From: Myxococcales bacterium
GTDB taxonomy: Bacteria > Myxococcota_A > Polyangia > Palsa-1104
Direction: 5' to 3'
DNA: 64,000 nt
Assembly: GCA_003170275.1 (NCBI GenBank)
Contig: PNAM01000110.1
Coordinates: 1 to 64,000 of the forward strand
In this document: positions 25,682 to 34,796 of the stretch, one piece after another
Layout of the letters: every line of letters starts with the position of its first letter
How positions within the stretch are numbered: position 1 is the stretch's first letter
The notes under the pieces: generated by a model
What the model was told of the DNA's origin: nothing
Seen by the model: the letters and a program-made list of their open reading frames with translations, nothing else
The model's database searches: none
Position numbers and translations under genes: made by a program

Positions 25682-27584
25682 GGACGCGTTCCGGCTCGCT
25701 CATCGGCACGTCCATCGCGATCGGCGCGTCGAGGAACCGGCGCGCCCACTGCTCGAGCATCATCAGGCCCCACATGCGCAGCGCGTGATCGCGGCGGCCG
25801 GACAGGTGCTCCTCGCACACCGCCCGCACCGCGCGCTGATCGAGCCAGCCGCGGGTCTGGGCGCGCGAATCGGTGAGCAGGTCGGTCACCGCGCCGCGCA
25901 GCGGGCCGCGGAACCACTTGTGGATCGGCACGCCGAAGCCGCGCTTGGGACGATCGAGGATCTCGCGCGGCAAGAGGTCCGCGACCGCGCGCCTCATCAC
26001 CGCCTTCTGCACGCCGCCCTCGATCTTGAAGCCCGACGGCAAGGTGTAGGCGGCCTCGACCAGGTGGTGATCGAGCAGCGGTGGGCGCGCCTCGAGCGAG
26101 TGCGCCATGGTCATGCGATCGACCTTGGTGAGGATGTCGAGCGGCAGGTAGGTCATGGTGTCGAGATAGAGCAGCTTGGAGAGCGCATCGCCGGGCGCGC
26201 CTTCCATGAGTCGCGCGCGCTGCTCGAGCGGATCGCCGGCGCGCTGCAGGTCGGGGCTGATCAGGCCGTCCTTCAGGTACGACGGGAACAGCGATTCGCT
26301 GTCGATGAAGCGCAGGCGCGGATCGCGCGACGCGTGGTACATCCAGATCTTGCCGGGCGTAGTCTGCGGCACCAGGCGCGAGAGCGCGCGCAACCCGCGC
26401 CGCGCAACGCCGGGCAGCCAGTCGAGCCGCCGCGCCTCCGAGAGCGCGTTCAGGTAGCGGCCGTAGCCGCCGAACACCTCGTCGCCGCCGTCGCCGGAGA
26501 GCACCACCTTGACGTGCTCCGCCGCCAGCTTGGACACCAGGTAGGTCGGCACCGCGCTGACGTCGGCGAACGGCTCGTCGAGGAACCAGGGCAGCGTGTC
26601 GATCAGCTCGAGCGCGTCGGGCCGCACGATCAGCTCGTGGTGATCGGTGTCGAAGCGCTTGGCGATGATGCGCGCGTACTCGAGCTCGTTGAACTCGGCC
26701 TCTTCGAAGCCGATCGAGAAGGTCTTGGGGCGCGCGCCGAGCTCGACCATGGTGCCGACCACCGTCGCCGAGTCGATGCCGCCGGAGAGGAACGCGCCGA
26801 CCGGCACGTCCGCGACCAGGTGAGAGCGCACCGCTTCGCGAATGCGGTGCCGCACCTCGACGGCCGCATCCTGCATGCGCAGGGGATCCCGTCGAGGTTG
26901 CGGACGCAAGTCCCAATAGCGGCGCACGACCACGCGGCCGTGGTGGTAGCGCAACAGATGTCCCGGCTCGAGCTTGCGCACCCCGTCGAGGATCGACTGG
27001 TCGGGTGGCGTCGCGCCGAACGAAAGATAGTAGGAGAGCGCCGCGGACGAGACCTGGCGCGGGACGGCGGCGTGCTGCAGCACCGACTTGAGCTCGGAGG
27101 CGAACACCAACGCGCCCGGCGTCTCGGCGTAGTAGAGCGGCTTGATGCCCAGGCGGTCGCGCACGAGCAGGAGCTGCTGCTTGGCGCGATCCCACAGGGC
27201 GATCCCGAACATGCCGTCGAGCTCGTCGACGAACGCCTCGCCGCGCTCTTCGTACAGGTGCACGATCACTTCGGTGTCGCTGGCGGTGACGAAGTGGTGG
27301 CCGCGCGCCTCGAGGCCGTGGCGCAGCTCGCGATAGTTGTAGATCTCGCCGTTGAAGACCGTCCACACGGTGCGGTCTTCGTTGTGGATCGGCTGGCGGC
27401 CGCCGCCCAGATCGATGATCGACAAGCGGCGCATGCCCATCGCGCAGCGGCCGTCGACGTAGGTGCCGTTGTCGTCGGGGCCGCGGTGCAGGATCGCGCG
27501 GTCCATGCGCGCGAGCGTGTGGTCGACCTGGCGCGGCTCGCCGAGATCCTCACCGGCGCCGGTGAAGCCGTAGATTCCGCACAT
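25662..27584 (-). CDS. Asparagine-synthase-like amidotransferase 2
   Basis: 640 residues. The glutaminase domain begins MCGIYGF (Cys2), with HRGPDD and FNGEIYN; the synthase domain has SGGIDSATV and LSGDGGDEVFGGYGRY, and MTYLPLDILTKVDRMTMAHSLEARPPLLDH is typical of AsnB. The frame is open far upstream in the polymerase gene, but Cys2 must follow the initiator Met, fixing the start at 27584, 2 bp after the upstream stop. It is a second paralogue beside the one at 21469, and the two differ clearly in length and loop sequences, so they may amidate different sugars or act in sequence. Confidence 0.93.
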   Translation of the reverse strand: MCGIYGFTGAGEDLGEPRQVDHTLARMDRAILHRGPDDNGTYVDGRCAMGMRRLSIIDLGGGRQPIHNEDRTVWTVFNGEIYNYRELRHGLEARGHHFVTASDTEVIVHLYEERGEAFVDELDGMFGIALWDRAKQQLLLVRDRLGIKPLYYAETPGALVFASELKSVLQHAAVPRQVSSAALSYYLSFGATPPDQSILDGVRKLEPGHLLRYHHGRVVVRRYWDLRPQPRRDPLRMQDAAVEVRHRIREAVRSHLVADVPVGAFLSGGIDSATVVGTMVELGARPKTFSIGFEEAEFNELEYARIIAKRFDTDHHELIVRPDALELIDTLPWFLDEPFADVSAVPTYLVSKLAAEHVKVVLSGDGGDEVFGGYGRYLNALSEARRLDWLPGVARRGLRALSRLVPQTTPGKIWMYHASRDPRLRFIDSESLFPSYLKDGLISPDLQRAGDPLEQRARLMEGAPGDALSKLLYLDTMTYLPLDILTKVDRMTMAHSLEARPPLLDHHLVEAAYTLPSGFKIEGGVQKAVMRRAVADLLPREILDRPKRGFGVPIHKWFRGPLRGAVTDLLTDSRAQTRGWLDQRAVRAVCEEHLSGRRDHALRMWGLMMLEQWARRFLDAPIAMDVPMSEPERVHANANG

Positions 27585-27586
27585 CT

Positions 27587-28840
27587 CTAGTGCGCTCCGG
27601 CGAGCTGGAGCGTGCGCGCCGCTTCGCGATCGACGATCGGCACCGCGTCCTCGCGCGCCAGCCGCGCGGTGGCGAACGAGATGCCGAGCAGGAGATAGAT
27701 CGGCCAGGTGAACGCGATGCCGCCAAACAGGCTGCACACCGCGAAGCCCGCCAGGCCGCACTGCACGCCGCGCGCATAGGGCGCCAGGTACGCTTGCTTC
27801 GCCGCGCGCGAGACCGCCAGCACGCCCGCGACCAGCGCGAGCACGAACAGCAGCAGCGCGGGGATGCCCAGCTCGCCGATCAGCTGGATGAAGGTGTTGT
27901 GCTCGGTGCGCGCGGCCCCGGCGTCGCCGGGCGCGAAGTCGGGCCAGGCGATCATGAACGCACCCGCGCCCACGCCGGTCCACGGGCGCTCGGCGGCGAT
28001 GTTGAGGCCGGTGCGCCAGGCGTCGAGACGGCCCTGCGCCGACAGATCGACGCCGTGACTCTGTGCGGTCTCCATGCGATGGCCGAAGGTGTTGCTTGGG
28101 CCGAGGTACAGGACGCAGCCGAGCGCGATCGCGATGCCGATGAGCGCAGGCGCGCGCTTGACCGAGCGCAGCGTCCACAGCGCGAGCACCGCGCCGGCGG
28201 CGAGCATGCCGCCGCGCGACTGGGTGAGCAGGATCGCCACGCCGATCGGAACCAGCAGTCCGAGATAGGCGACCTTCATGATCCGGCGCGAGGCCGCTTC
28301 GCGGGCCGACAGCACCATCGCCACGCCGACCGCCAGGTAGTAGGCCAGGTCGTTGGGGTTGCCGAAGATGCCGATCCAGCCGGCGCGATCGCCGTCGACC
28401 AGGTGCTCGCCGTGCGACCACGACGAGATGCAGCCGATGGCCGGGATGAGCGACGCCCAGGCCAGCGCGGCGATGATCCCGTGCAGGCGCTGCTTGGAGT
28501 CGATCACGTTGGCCACCACCAGGCAGATCGCCAGGTACTTGATGCCCTCGAGGAAGGTGGCGACGCTGTAGCTCGGCCAGTAGGACCACAGCGCCGAGAA
28601 GCCGACGATCGCGAACAGGCCGATCAGCGCCAGGCCGGGCCAGCCGCCGAGCGTCAGCTTGCGGCCGTACAGCAGCCACGAGCCGAGCAGCGCGACCGAC
28701 GCGAAGCCGGCGGCGATCTTGGCGAAGCCGACGTCCTCCATGCCTTCGAACCAGTTGCCGGGGTTCGCGTAGACCAGGAAGATGAAGACCAGCAGGCCGG
28801 CGAAGGCCAGGCCGCCAGTACGGGGAGTTACGTCGCGCAC
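27587..28840 (-). CDS. O-antigen ligase / Wzy-type polymerase family membrane protein
   Basis: 417 residues, about 10-12 hydrophobic helices, of the O-antigen ligase/polymerase (Wzy_C) family. The large periplasmic loop and the following segment include RLDAWRTGLNIAAERPWTGVGAGAF and ARTEHNTFIQLIGELG, the conserved Wzy_C region with an H-N-x-(F/Y) motif. It probably polymerises lipid-linked repeat units at the periplasmic face of the inner membrane, or transfers finished chains. GTG start at 28840 with GGAGG at 7-bp spacing. It overlaps the deacetylase gene by 13 bp. No Wzx flippase is recognised in the operon, so translocation needs a gene elsewhere. Confidence 0.88.
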   Translation of the reverse strand: MRDVTPRTGGLAFAGLLVFIFLVYANPGNWFEGMEDVGFAKIAAGFASVALLGSWLLYGRKLTLGGWPGLALIGLFAIVGFSALWSYWPSYSVATFLEGIKYLAICLVVANVIDSKQRLHGIIAALAWASLIPAIGCISSWSHGEHLVDGDRAGWIGIFGNPNDLAYYLAVGVAMVLSAREAASRRIMKVAYLGLLVPIGVAILLTQSRGGMLAAGAVLALWTLRSVKRAPALIGIAIALGCVLYLGPSNTFGHRMETAQSHGVDLSAQGRLDAWRTGLNIAAERPWTGVGAGAFMIAWPDFAPGDAGAARTEHNTFIQLIGELGIPALLLFVLALVAGVLAVSRAAKQAYLAPYARGVQCGLAGFAVCSLFGGIAFTWPIYLLLGISFATARLAREDAVPIVDREAARTLQLAGAH

Positions 28841-30012
28841 AGTTGCACCTCCGGTTGGGAAACCGCGGATTCGGATCCCTGGGGTTGATGGGCCGCCACC
28901 TCGCCGTCGACGGGGGAGGTCATCCCCAGATCGCCGAACAGGTCTTGCAGGTTGGCGACCGAGAGAGCGGACGAGTAGCGGCCGCCCGGCGTGCGCGTGT
29001 GGCCCTCCCACAGACACTTGCGGGAGATGCGCATCGGGTCGCTGCCCTGGCGGTTGAAGTGATCGAGCGTGGTGACCGCGCCGAGATAGCCGGCGCGCCG
29101 GGCCTCGTCGATCACCGCGCGGCTGTAGAAGCCGTTGCAGTAGGCGAAGAAGCGGCACGGGCGGCCGGTCCAGCGCTCGATGTCCTGGCGCGGGCGGGCG
29201 AGCTCCTTGCGGAGGCGCGCGAGCGGCTCGTGGGTGAGCACCACGTGGCCGATGGTGTGCGCGCCGATCTCCCAGCCGGCCGTCGAGAGCGCGTGGATCT
29301 CGGGGGGGCTGAGCACGTGCGCGCCGGCGTCGAGCGGCTGCGGCCCGCCCAGGAAGTCCTCGAGCGCGCCGGCGATCTGGTGGAGCGCGGCCGCGGGGAG
29401 CGCGGCGATCAGCCAGTCGCCGCCGGCGGCTGCGCCATCGCGCCGAGCGACGAAAGTGGCGGAGTGGATCGCGTCGAGCAGCGGCGACGGCAGCTGCGCG
29501 CCGCCGAGCGAGCGGCCCTCCAGGATCGCGCGCTGAAAGCAGGCGTACAGGCGATCGTGATCGAGGTACTGGTTCGAGCCGGCGTAGCCGGTGGGCACGA
29601 ACACGGTCGCGGGAATCTCGAGGTCCGCCAGCACGCCGGCCGCGCGCGCGTACACGTCGCGATAGCCGTCGTCGAAGGTGATCGCGCAAGCGTCGCGCTC
29701 GAGCTTCAGCTCGCCCGAAAGCGCGCGCACCACCTCTTCGAGCGTGAGCATCTGGAAGCGATCGCGCGCCAGCACCATCTGCCGTCGGAACGAGTCGGTG
29801 GTGATGCACAGGGCCGGGTTGATCAAGCTGGTCTGGTCGGTCGGATCGAGCGCGTCGACCACGCGGTGATAGCCGAGCACGTGGATGCGCGGGCCGGACA
29901 GCGCGGCGCGCGTGCGGGTCACCACGTCGAGCAGGCGCGAGGCGGTGAACGCACTCGCCAGCCCGGCCTTGAACAGCTCACGTCCGTAGCGCAGGCTCTC
30001 TTTGAACATCAT
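28828..30012 (-). CDS. Polysaccharide deacetylase (NodB/CE4 domain)
   Basis: 394 residues. The NodB homology domain carries ITFDDGYRDVY (metal Asp and catalytic Asp pair) and EIGAHTIGHVVLTH (HxxxH metal ligands), with FAYCNGFYS near the substrate groove. Such enzymes remove N-acetyl groups from hexosamine units of surface polysaccharides. There is no clear signal peptide, so it may act on the lipid-linked intermediate or be anchored otherwise. Starts in an ATGA overlap with the upstream GNAT gene. The C-terminus beyond about 340 (SPVDGEVAAHQPQGSESAV) looks disordered. Confidence 0.9.
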   Translation of the reverse strand: MMFKESLRYGRELFKAGLASAFTASRLLDVVTRTRAALSGPRIHVLGYHRVVDALDPTDQTSLINPALCITTDSFRRQMVLARDRFQMLTLEEVVRALSGELKLERDACAITFDDGYRDVYARAAGVLADLEIPATVFVPTGYAGSNQYLDHDRLYACFQRAILEGRSLGGAQLPSPLLDAIHSATFVARRDGAAAGGDWLIAALPAAALHQIAGALEDFLGGPQPLDAGAHVLSPPEIHALSTAGWEIGAHTIGHVVLTHEPLARLRKELARPRQDIERWTGRPCRFFAYCNGFYSRAVIDEARRAGYLGAVTTLDHFNRQGSDPMRISRKCLWEGHTRTPGGRYSSALSVANLQDLFGDLGMTSPVDGEVAAHQPQGSESAVSQPEVQLCAT

Positions 30013-31148
30013 GCGCTCTTCCACTTGTTGCGCTGCACGCGCAGCCACTCGAGCGCCGCGCCGGGGACCGCGCGCTTGGCGCCGTGGCGCATGCGCCAGT
30101 ACAGCGCGCGCCCCTCTTGATTGAGCCACGGGCGCAGACCGGCGCCGCGCACGCGCAGCCGCGTGGTCTGGCGAAAGCCGGTCGCCCAGCGCAGCTTGTA
30201 GGGCTCTTCGCCGCGCAGAAAATCGAACTCGGCGATCTGCTCGTCGAAGCAGGTCTTGATCACCAGGCCGAGCAGCACCGTGCCGACCGAGCGCGGGCGC
30301 CAGGCGGGCTCGTGGCCGGCCTGGTAGAACGCCAGGCGATCGCCGTGGCGCCAGCCGTACAGCACCGCGCGCGGCGCACCCTCGACGTGCATCACCCACA
30401 CGCGCGACCAGCCGACCTCGGCCAGCTTGCGCGCCGCCTGGCGATGGAACGCTTCGGTCTTGGGGCCGTCGATCGCCTCCGAGCCGCCTTCCAGCCCCCA
30501 GCGCTGGTGGTGCAGATCGAACAGGATGTCCATGCCGCGCTCGATCTCGTCGGGCGTGGCGAGCGTCTCGATGCGAAAGCCGGGGCGCTTCTCGAGCCAC
30601 TTGCGGCGGCGGTGAAACTGCGCGCCGATGCCGTCGGGCAGCGCGCCCAGGTACTCCTCGAAGCTGTCGCCGATGCGAATGTACGGGCACTTGTAGCGGG
30701 GCTCGCTCGCCGCGCCGTCGAACGCGTCGAGGAGCGGATCGTGATCGTCGAGGTCGTCGAGCTGCAGCTCGTCGCAGTCGAGCGCGCGCAGGTGCGTTGC
30801 GAACGCGCGGGCGCACGCGGCGGCGCGCTCGGGCCGGGCAATCACGCCGAGGTAGTCGGAGCCGACGATGCCGTCGCCCATCAAGCGCAGGCGCCGGCCG
30901 CCGAACGGGGTCTGCTCGGGGTAGAGCGGCAAGAGGCCGACCACTTCCGCGCCGTCGCGCGCCACGAGGACAACCGCGTCGCCGGAAGTGGAAGCGGAGT
31001 TCCACCAGGTGGAAATCCAGGCGAACGAGCGGAACGGCGCGCCGGGATGGGCGGGGTCGCCGAGCGCGCTCCACGGCCCCTCCAGGGCGGCAAGCTCGCC
31101 GTCATGAATGGAGATCTCGAGGTCTGCGCTGGCCTTCCGATTAAGCAT
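30009..31148 (-). CDS. GNAT/FemAB-like acyltransferase
   Basis: 379 residues resembling the GNAT family proteins (Acetyltransf_6 / FemAB-like) of exopolysaccharide loci. PFRSFAWISTWWNSA near the N-terminus, GSDYLGVIARPE and the C-terminal GTVLLGLVIKTCFDEQIAEFDFLRGEEPYKLRWA are the recognisable segments. The likely role is acylation of a sugar, or of a peptide-like substituent on the polymer. ATG at 31148. It overlaps the aminotransferase gene upstream by 8 bp. A second protein of this family is encoded at 32343; the two are similar in length but well diverged. Confidence 0.82.
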   Translation of the reverse strand: MLNRKASADLEISIHDGELAALEGPWSALGDPAHPGAPFRSFAWISTWWNSASTSGDAVVLVARDGAEVVGLLPLYPEQTPFGGRRLRLMGDGIVGSDYLGVIARPERAAACARAFATHLRALDCDELQLDDLDDHDPLLDAFDGAASEPRYKCPYIRIGDSFEEYLGALPDGIGAQFHRRRKWLEKRPGFRIETLATPDEIERGMDILFDLHHQRWGLEGGSEAIDGPKTEAFHRQAARKLAEVGWSRVWVMHVEGAPRAVLYGWRHGDRLAFYQAGHEPAWRPRSVGTVLLGLVIKTCFDEQIAEFDFLRGEEPYKLRWATGFRQTTRLRVRGAGLRPWLNQEGRALYWRMRHGAKRAVPGAALEWLRVQRNKWKSA

Positions 31149-32340
31149 GCGGCAGGACGTCTTTCACGGCCTGTGCCACGAAATCGATCGCGTCGTCGTC
31201 GAGCGATTGATGGCAGGGCAGCTCGAGGAGCTCGCGGCGCAGCGCCATGACCTCGGGGAATTCCTCCGGGTTGCAGCGCGGATCGTGCTCGCTCCAGAAG
31301 TCGATCGCCTCGATGCCGCGCGCGTGCAAACGCTGCATGACGGCGCGCTTGTCTTGCACACGGATGGGAACGAACAGCGGGCACACGCCGGGCGCCAGCG
31401 GATCGCCGATCACTTCGACGCGATCGCCGATCTGCGCGGCGAGCCGGCGGAAGTTGCGGCGGCGGCGCACCACCACCATCTCCAGATCGAAGCGCGGCAG
31501 CAGGCGCTCGACCAGCTTCGAGGCGCCCAGCTCGAGGTCGTGGCCGGCCAGGTGCTGCGTCCCGGTCTTGACCGTCTCGACCACGCTGTCGACGGTGGAG
31601 TGGGCGGCGAAGCGCGCGGCCTCGCGCAGCCGCTTGCCGAGTCCGTCGGAGGTCAGCTCGAGGTGCGCCAGCAACAGACCCGCCGCGTGGTGCAGCGTGG
31701 AGGTGAGCGGCGGCGCGGGCACGTCGAGCTTGCGCGGCACGCCGGGCGCGAGCAGCAGCCCGCCGTGCGGCACCGGCAGCGTCTTGTACAGGCAGAACAC
31801 CGACGCGTCGCCGGTCGAGCCGAGCGGGCGCCCTTCGGGATCGCGCGAGAGCAGCGAGAGCGCGCAATCCTCGAACAGCGGCAGGCCGAGCTGCGCGCAC
31901 AGCGCCTGGACCTCGCGCACCGGCTGCGCAAAGCCGGCGTAGTGGGTCACGTAGACCACCTTCACGTCGGGGAGCAGCATCTTGGTCGAGAGATCGTCGA
32001 GATCGAGCTGCAGATTGCGATCGACCCGGTAGAACGCGACCCGCGCGCCGGTCGCGCGCACCGCCTCCACCTCGACGCCGTGGTGATAGGCGGGCATGAG
32101 CACGGTGCCGCCTTGCGCGCCGAGAAAGTGATTGATCGCGTGGAACACGCCGGCGCGCGCCAGGTAGAACAGCTGCGCGTCTTTGCGGCCGAGCTGATCG
32201 AGCGGGAACAGCGGCGGGCGCACCGGCTCGAGCGTCGGCAAGAGCAGCGCCGGGTCGAGCGCCGGCAGCGACGGGATGAATCGCTGCGCAGGCGCTACCG
32301 GCTCGGGAAGGAGCGGAGCGAGAGCCACGGGCGAGTGCAT
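31141..32340 (-). CDS. DegT/DnrJ/EryC1/StrS-type PLP aminotransferase-like protein
   Basis: 399 residues of the DegT family, PLP enzymes that make amino sugars from nucleotide keto-sugars. GGTVLMPAYHHGVEVEAVRATGARVAFYRVDRNLQLDLDDL, YVTHYAGFAQPV and LFEDCALSL are typical, and the Schiff-base Lys sits in SVFCLYKTLPVPHGG. The N-terminal about 40 residues are Pro-rich and variable. The ATG at 32340 has AGAGG at 5-bp spacing. It lies between the two GNAT genes, consistent with making an amino sugar that is then acylated and partly deacetylated, though the order is inferred. Confidence 0.87.
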   Translation of the reverse strand: MHSPVALAPLLPEPVAPAQRFIPSLPALDPALLLPTLEPVRPPLFPLDQLGRKDAQLFYLARAGVFHAINHFLGAQGGTVLMPAYHHGVEVEAVRATGARVAFYRVDRNLQLDLDDLSTKMLLPDVKVVYVTHYAGFAQPVREVQALCAQLGLPLFEDCALSLLSRDPEGRPLGSTGDASVFCLYKTLPVPHGGLLLAPGVPRKLDVPAPPLTSTLHHAAGLLLAHLELTSDGLGKRLREAARFAAHSTVDSVVETVKTGTQHLAGHDLELGASKLVERLLPRFDLEMVVVRRRRNFRRLAAQIGDRVEVIGDPLAPGVCPLFVPIRVQDKRAVMQRLHARGIEAIDFWSEHDPRCNPEEFPEVMALRRELLELPCHQSLDDDAIDFVAQAVKDVLPHA

Positions 32341-32342
32341 GG

Positions 32343-33482
32343 TCACCTCTGAAGTAGGGTCTTGAGCCGGGGTGCGAGCCGAAACTTCCAGGCGTGCAGC
32401 GCGCGGCCGAACGGGCCTCGGGAGAACACGTAGCGCCACGCGTGCGGGCGCGCCTGATCGGTCCACTCGCGCTTCCACGGCATGTCGTCGCCGAGGAAGT
32501 CGAGCTCGCGCACGCCGCGCGGGATCAGATCGCGGATCACCGCGTCGACGAGCAGATGGCCGGGGCCGTAGCTGGCGAGCGCGGGATCGTAGCCGGGCTT
32601 GAACAGGTAATAGATGCCCTCTTCGATCATCGCGTAGTGGAACGCCTTGCGCTCGCCGGCGACGGTGAGGAAGTAGAGCGCGAGCTTTCCCTGCGCGGCG
32701 AAGGTGCGCGCGAGCTGCGCGTAGCGGGCGGTGAGCGCGGGGTCGCAGGCGATCGCGGTGCCCTGGTCGCCCTTCCAGCCGGCCGCCTCCAGTCGGAAGC
32801 CGTCTTCGAGCGCACGATCGATCACCGCACGCGGCGCGTCGCTGGGGATACGCTCGAGCGCGACCGGGCCGACCTCGGCGTTCAGCTTCTTGGCGCGGCG
32901 GCGCAGGTTCGAGCGGAACTTGGCGGAGAGCTGCTGCTCCAGGGCCTCGACGGTCGACGGCAGCGGCAGAAACGGCGAGACCATGGCCGGCCACTGCGCG
33001 GTCGCGTGACCGGCGTACTCGGCGGCGGCGATCAGCTTGTCGACGCCCGCGCTCTTTAGCGCGTCGCGCAGCTCGAGCACGTCCCAGGTTCGATCGGCGG
33101 CCAGATGAACGAACAGCGCGCGCGCCGCTTCACCGTCGCTGCACAACAGATCGAAGCGCTGCGAGTGATCGTCGGACAGCGAGCGCAGCACGCGCGCCGG
33201 AACACCGGCGATGCGGCGCTTCTCCACGAGCAGCGGCAGGATCGCGACCACGTGCCCGGCGCGGTGCGCCACCAGCAGCTTCAAGCGACGGCCGCCGGTC
33301 GCCAGCGAGGCCGCGTACACCGCGAACCAGGCCGGCGCCAGGAACGGACCGGCCGAGCCGCCCGCGCGGGCCACCTCGCTGCGCAGTCGCTCCCACTCGG
33401 GCGCGAGCGCGGAGATCGCCGCGCGATCGTTCAGCTCCTCGACGGTCACCGCCGCCGGGAGCTCGCGGGCGCGCTCGATCAT
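32343..33482 (-). CDS. GNAT/FemAB-like acyltransferase
   Basis: 379 residues. PFLAPAWFAVYAASLATGG, FRSNLRRRAKKL, LEDGFRLEAAGWKGDQGTAI and the C-terminal ELDFLGDDMPWKREWTDQARPHAWRYVF place it in the same GNAT/FemAB-like group as the protein at 30009. The FRSNLRRRAKKL-type basic segment followed by the EAAGWKG stretch is characteristic. Probably modifies a polysaccharide building block. It begins in an ATGA-type 4-bp overlap with the epimerase gene and ends 2 bp before the aminotransferase start, so translation is coupled on both sides. Confidence 0.82.
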   Translation of the reverse strand: MIERARELPAAVTVEELNDRAAISALAPEWERLRSEVARAGGSAGPFLAPAWFAVYAASLATGGRRLKLLVAHRAGHVVAILPLLVEKRRIAGVPARVLRSLSDDHSQRFDLLCSDGEAARALFVHLAADRTWDVLELRDALKSAGVDKLIAAAEYAGHATAQWPAMVSPFLPLPSTVEALEQQLSAKFRSNLRRRAKKLNAEVGPVALERIPSDAPRAVIDRALEDGFRLEAAGWKGDQGTAIACDPALTARYAQLARTFAAQGKLALYFLTVAGERKAFHYAMIEEGIYYLFKPGYDPALASYGPGHLLVDAVIRDLIPRGVRELDFLGDDMPWKREWTDQARPHAWRYVFSRGPFGRALHAWKFRLAPRLKTLLQR

Positions 33483-34702
33483 CTACCGCCCATTCCCGGA
33501 ACCGCGGGAACCGGCGCCCACTCGAAGTTGAGATCGTCGTCGATGCGCGTCTCTTCGACCGGCTTGGTGAAGATCGGCTGCGGCGTCGGCGTGGTCGCGC
33601 GGCTGTCGCTGCGACGCGCGGCCAGCGGGATCGGCGGCGGCGTGTTGCGCGTCGAGCGCGGCGAAGGCGGCGACATCGGCGGGCTCGACGGGCGGCGCGG
33701 CGCGGTCGCCGAGCGGCCGTCGTCCTTGGGCGTGAACCACGCGTTGGGATCGACGTTGCGCTGCTGCAGGTAGTGCTGCACCGTGCGCTGCAGCCCGTCG
33801 CGCAGCCGCACCGACGGCGCCCAGCCGAGCGCCTTGCACGAGCGCTGGATCTGCGGCCGCGCGTGCTTGGGCTCCCATGGGGGCGCCGGCACGTAGGTGG
33901 GCTCGATGGCCAGTCGCTTCTTGCCGGCCATCTCGAGCACCAGGTTCCACAAGAAGTTGATCGCCACCGCTTCGCCCGAGGCGACGTTGAGCGGCTCGGC
34001 GTGATCGATCTCGCAGGCGGCCAGGATCGCGCCGAGCACGTTGTCGATGTAGATGAGGTCGCGGGTCTGCTGGCCGTCGCCCTGGATCACCGGCGAGGTG
34101 CCGTCGAGCGCGGCGCGCACGAACTTGGCGACCACCGACGCGTCCGCGCGCTCGGCGTCCTCTTCGGGGCCGAAGGTGCGGAAGATGCGCAGGTTGGTCA
34201 CCGGCACGCCGTAGGCCTCGCGGTAGACGCGGCCGTACTGCTCGGCGGCCAGCGCCATCACGGCCTGCGGCACCGACGGGCGCGGCGCGAGCTCCTCGTG
34301 CAGCACGAACGCCGTCTGCTTGCCGTAGACGCTGCCCGAGCCGCACAGCACCACGTGCGGGCGCTCGTGCCGTTCGGCCGCCTTGGCCGCGTTGAGCACG
34401 TTGAGCGCGCCGCCGAGGTTGACCTCCTGCGCGCGCGCCGCATCGGTGCCGACGGGGATCGCCGCCAGGTGGATGAGCACGTTGGCGCCTTTCGAGGCGC
34501 GCTCGACCGCGGTCGGGTTGCGCACGTCGGCCTGCAGCAGCTCGAGGCGCGTGCCCATGCCGTTCAAGCGCTCGCGCTTGCCCGATGAGAGGTCGTCCAG
34601 GACGCGGACGTGACAGCCGGCCGCCGACAGCGCGCGGGCGACATGAGAGCCGATGAAGCCTGCGCCACCGGTGATGAGAACTCGGGTTCCCTGCTTGAGC
34701 AT
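33479..34702 (-). CDS. Epimerase/dehydratase-like extended SDR with altered active site
   Basis: 407 residues. Residues 1-310 are an NAD-binding extended SDR: TGGAGFIGSH (11-20), LIHLAAIPVGTD, GSGSVYG and LRIFRTFGPE are canonical. The catalytic YxxxK, usually YGASK before LAAEQY, reads QAVMA (146-150), so both Tyr and Lys are lost. The last about 70 residues form a Pro/Ser/Thr-rich tail that looks disordered. Classical epimerisation is unlikely; an NAD-sensing or scaffolding role is possible. AAAAGGAAAAGG precedes the ATG. It is separated by 94 bp from the sugar transferase gene upstream. Confidence 0.85.
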   Translation of the reverse strand: MLKQGTRVLITGGAGFIGSHVARALSAAGCHVRVLDDLSSGKRERLNGMGTRLELLQADVRNPTAVERASKGANVLIHLAAIPVGTDAARAQEVNLGGALNVLNAAKAAERHERPHVVLCGSGSVYGKQTAFVLHEELAPRPSVPQAVMALAAEQYGRVYREAYGVPVTNLRIFRTFGPEEDAERADASVVAKFVRAALDGTSPVIQGDGQQTRDLIYIDNVLGAILAACEIDHAEPLNVASGEAVAINFLWNLVLEMAGKKRLAIEPTYVPAPPWEPKHARPQIQRSCKALGWAPSVRLRDGLQRTVQHYLQQRNVDPNAWFTPKDDGRSATAPRRPSSPPMSPPSPRSTRNTPPPIPLAARRSDSRATTPTPQPIFTKPVEETRIDDDLNFEWAPVPAVPGMGGR

Positions 34703-34725
34703 GGCCTTTTCCTTTTGCGACCTTC

Positions 34726-34742
34726 GTTCCGAAGCGGAACGC
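34726..34742. repeat. Inverted repeat in the EPS operon spacer
   Basis: CGTTCCG-AAG-CGGAACG, a 7-bp perfect stem with a 3-bp loop, in the only sizeable gap (94 bp) of the exopolysaccharide operon. No T-run follows on either side, so it is not a clear terminator. It could be an operator or an mRNA stem that sets the level of the distal genes. Confidence 0.55.
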
Positions 34743-34796
34743 GTTTGACTGGGGGTGATTGCGGAAATCGTGCCGAGCCGAAGAGGGGGTGAGGAG

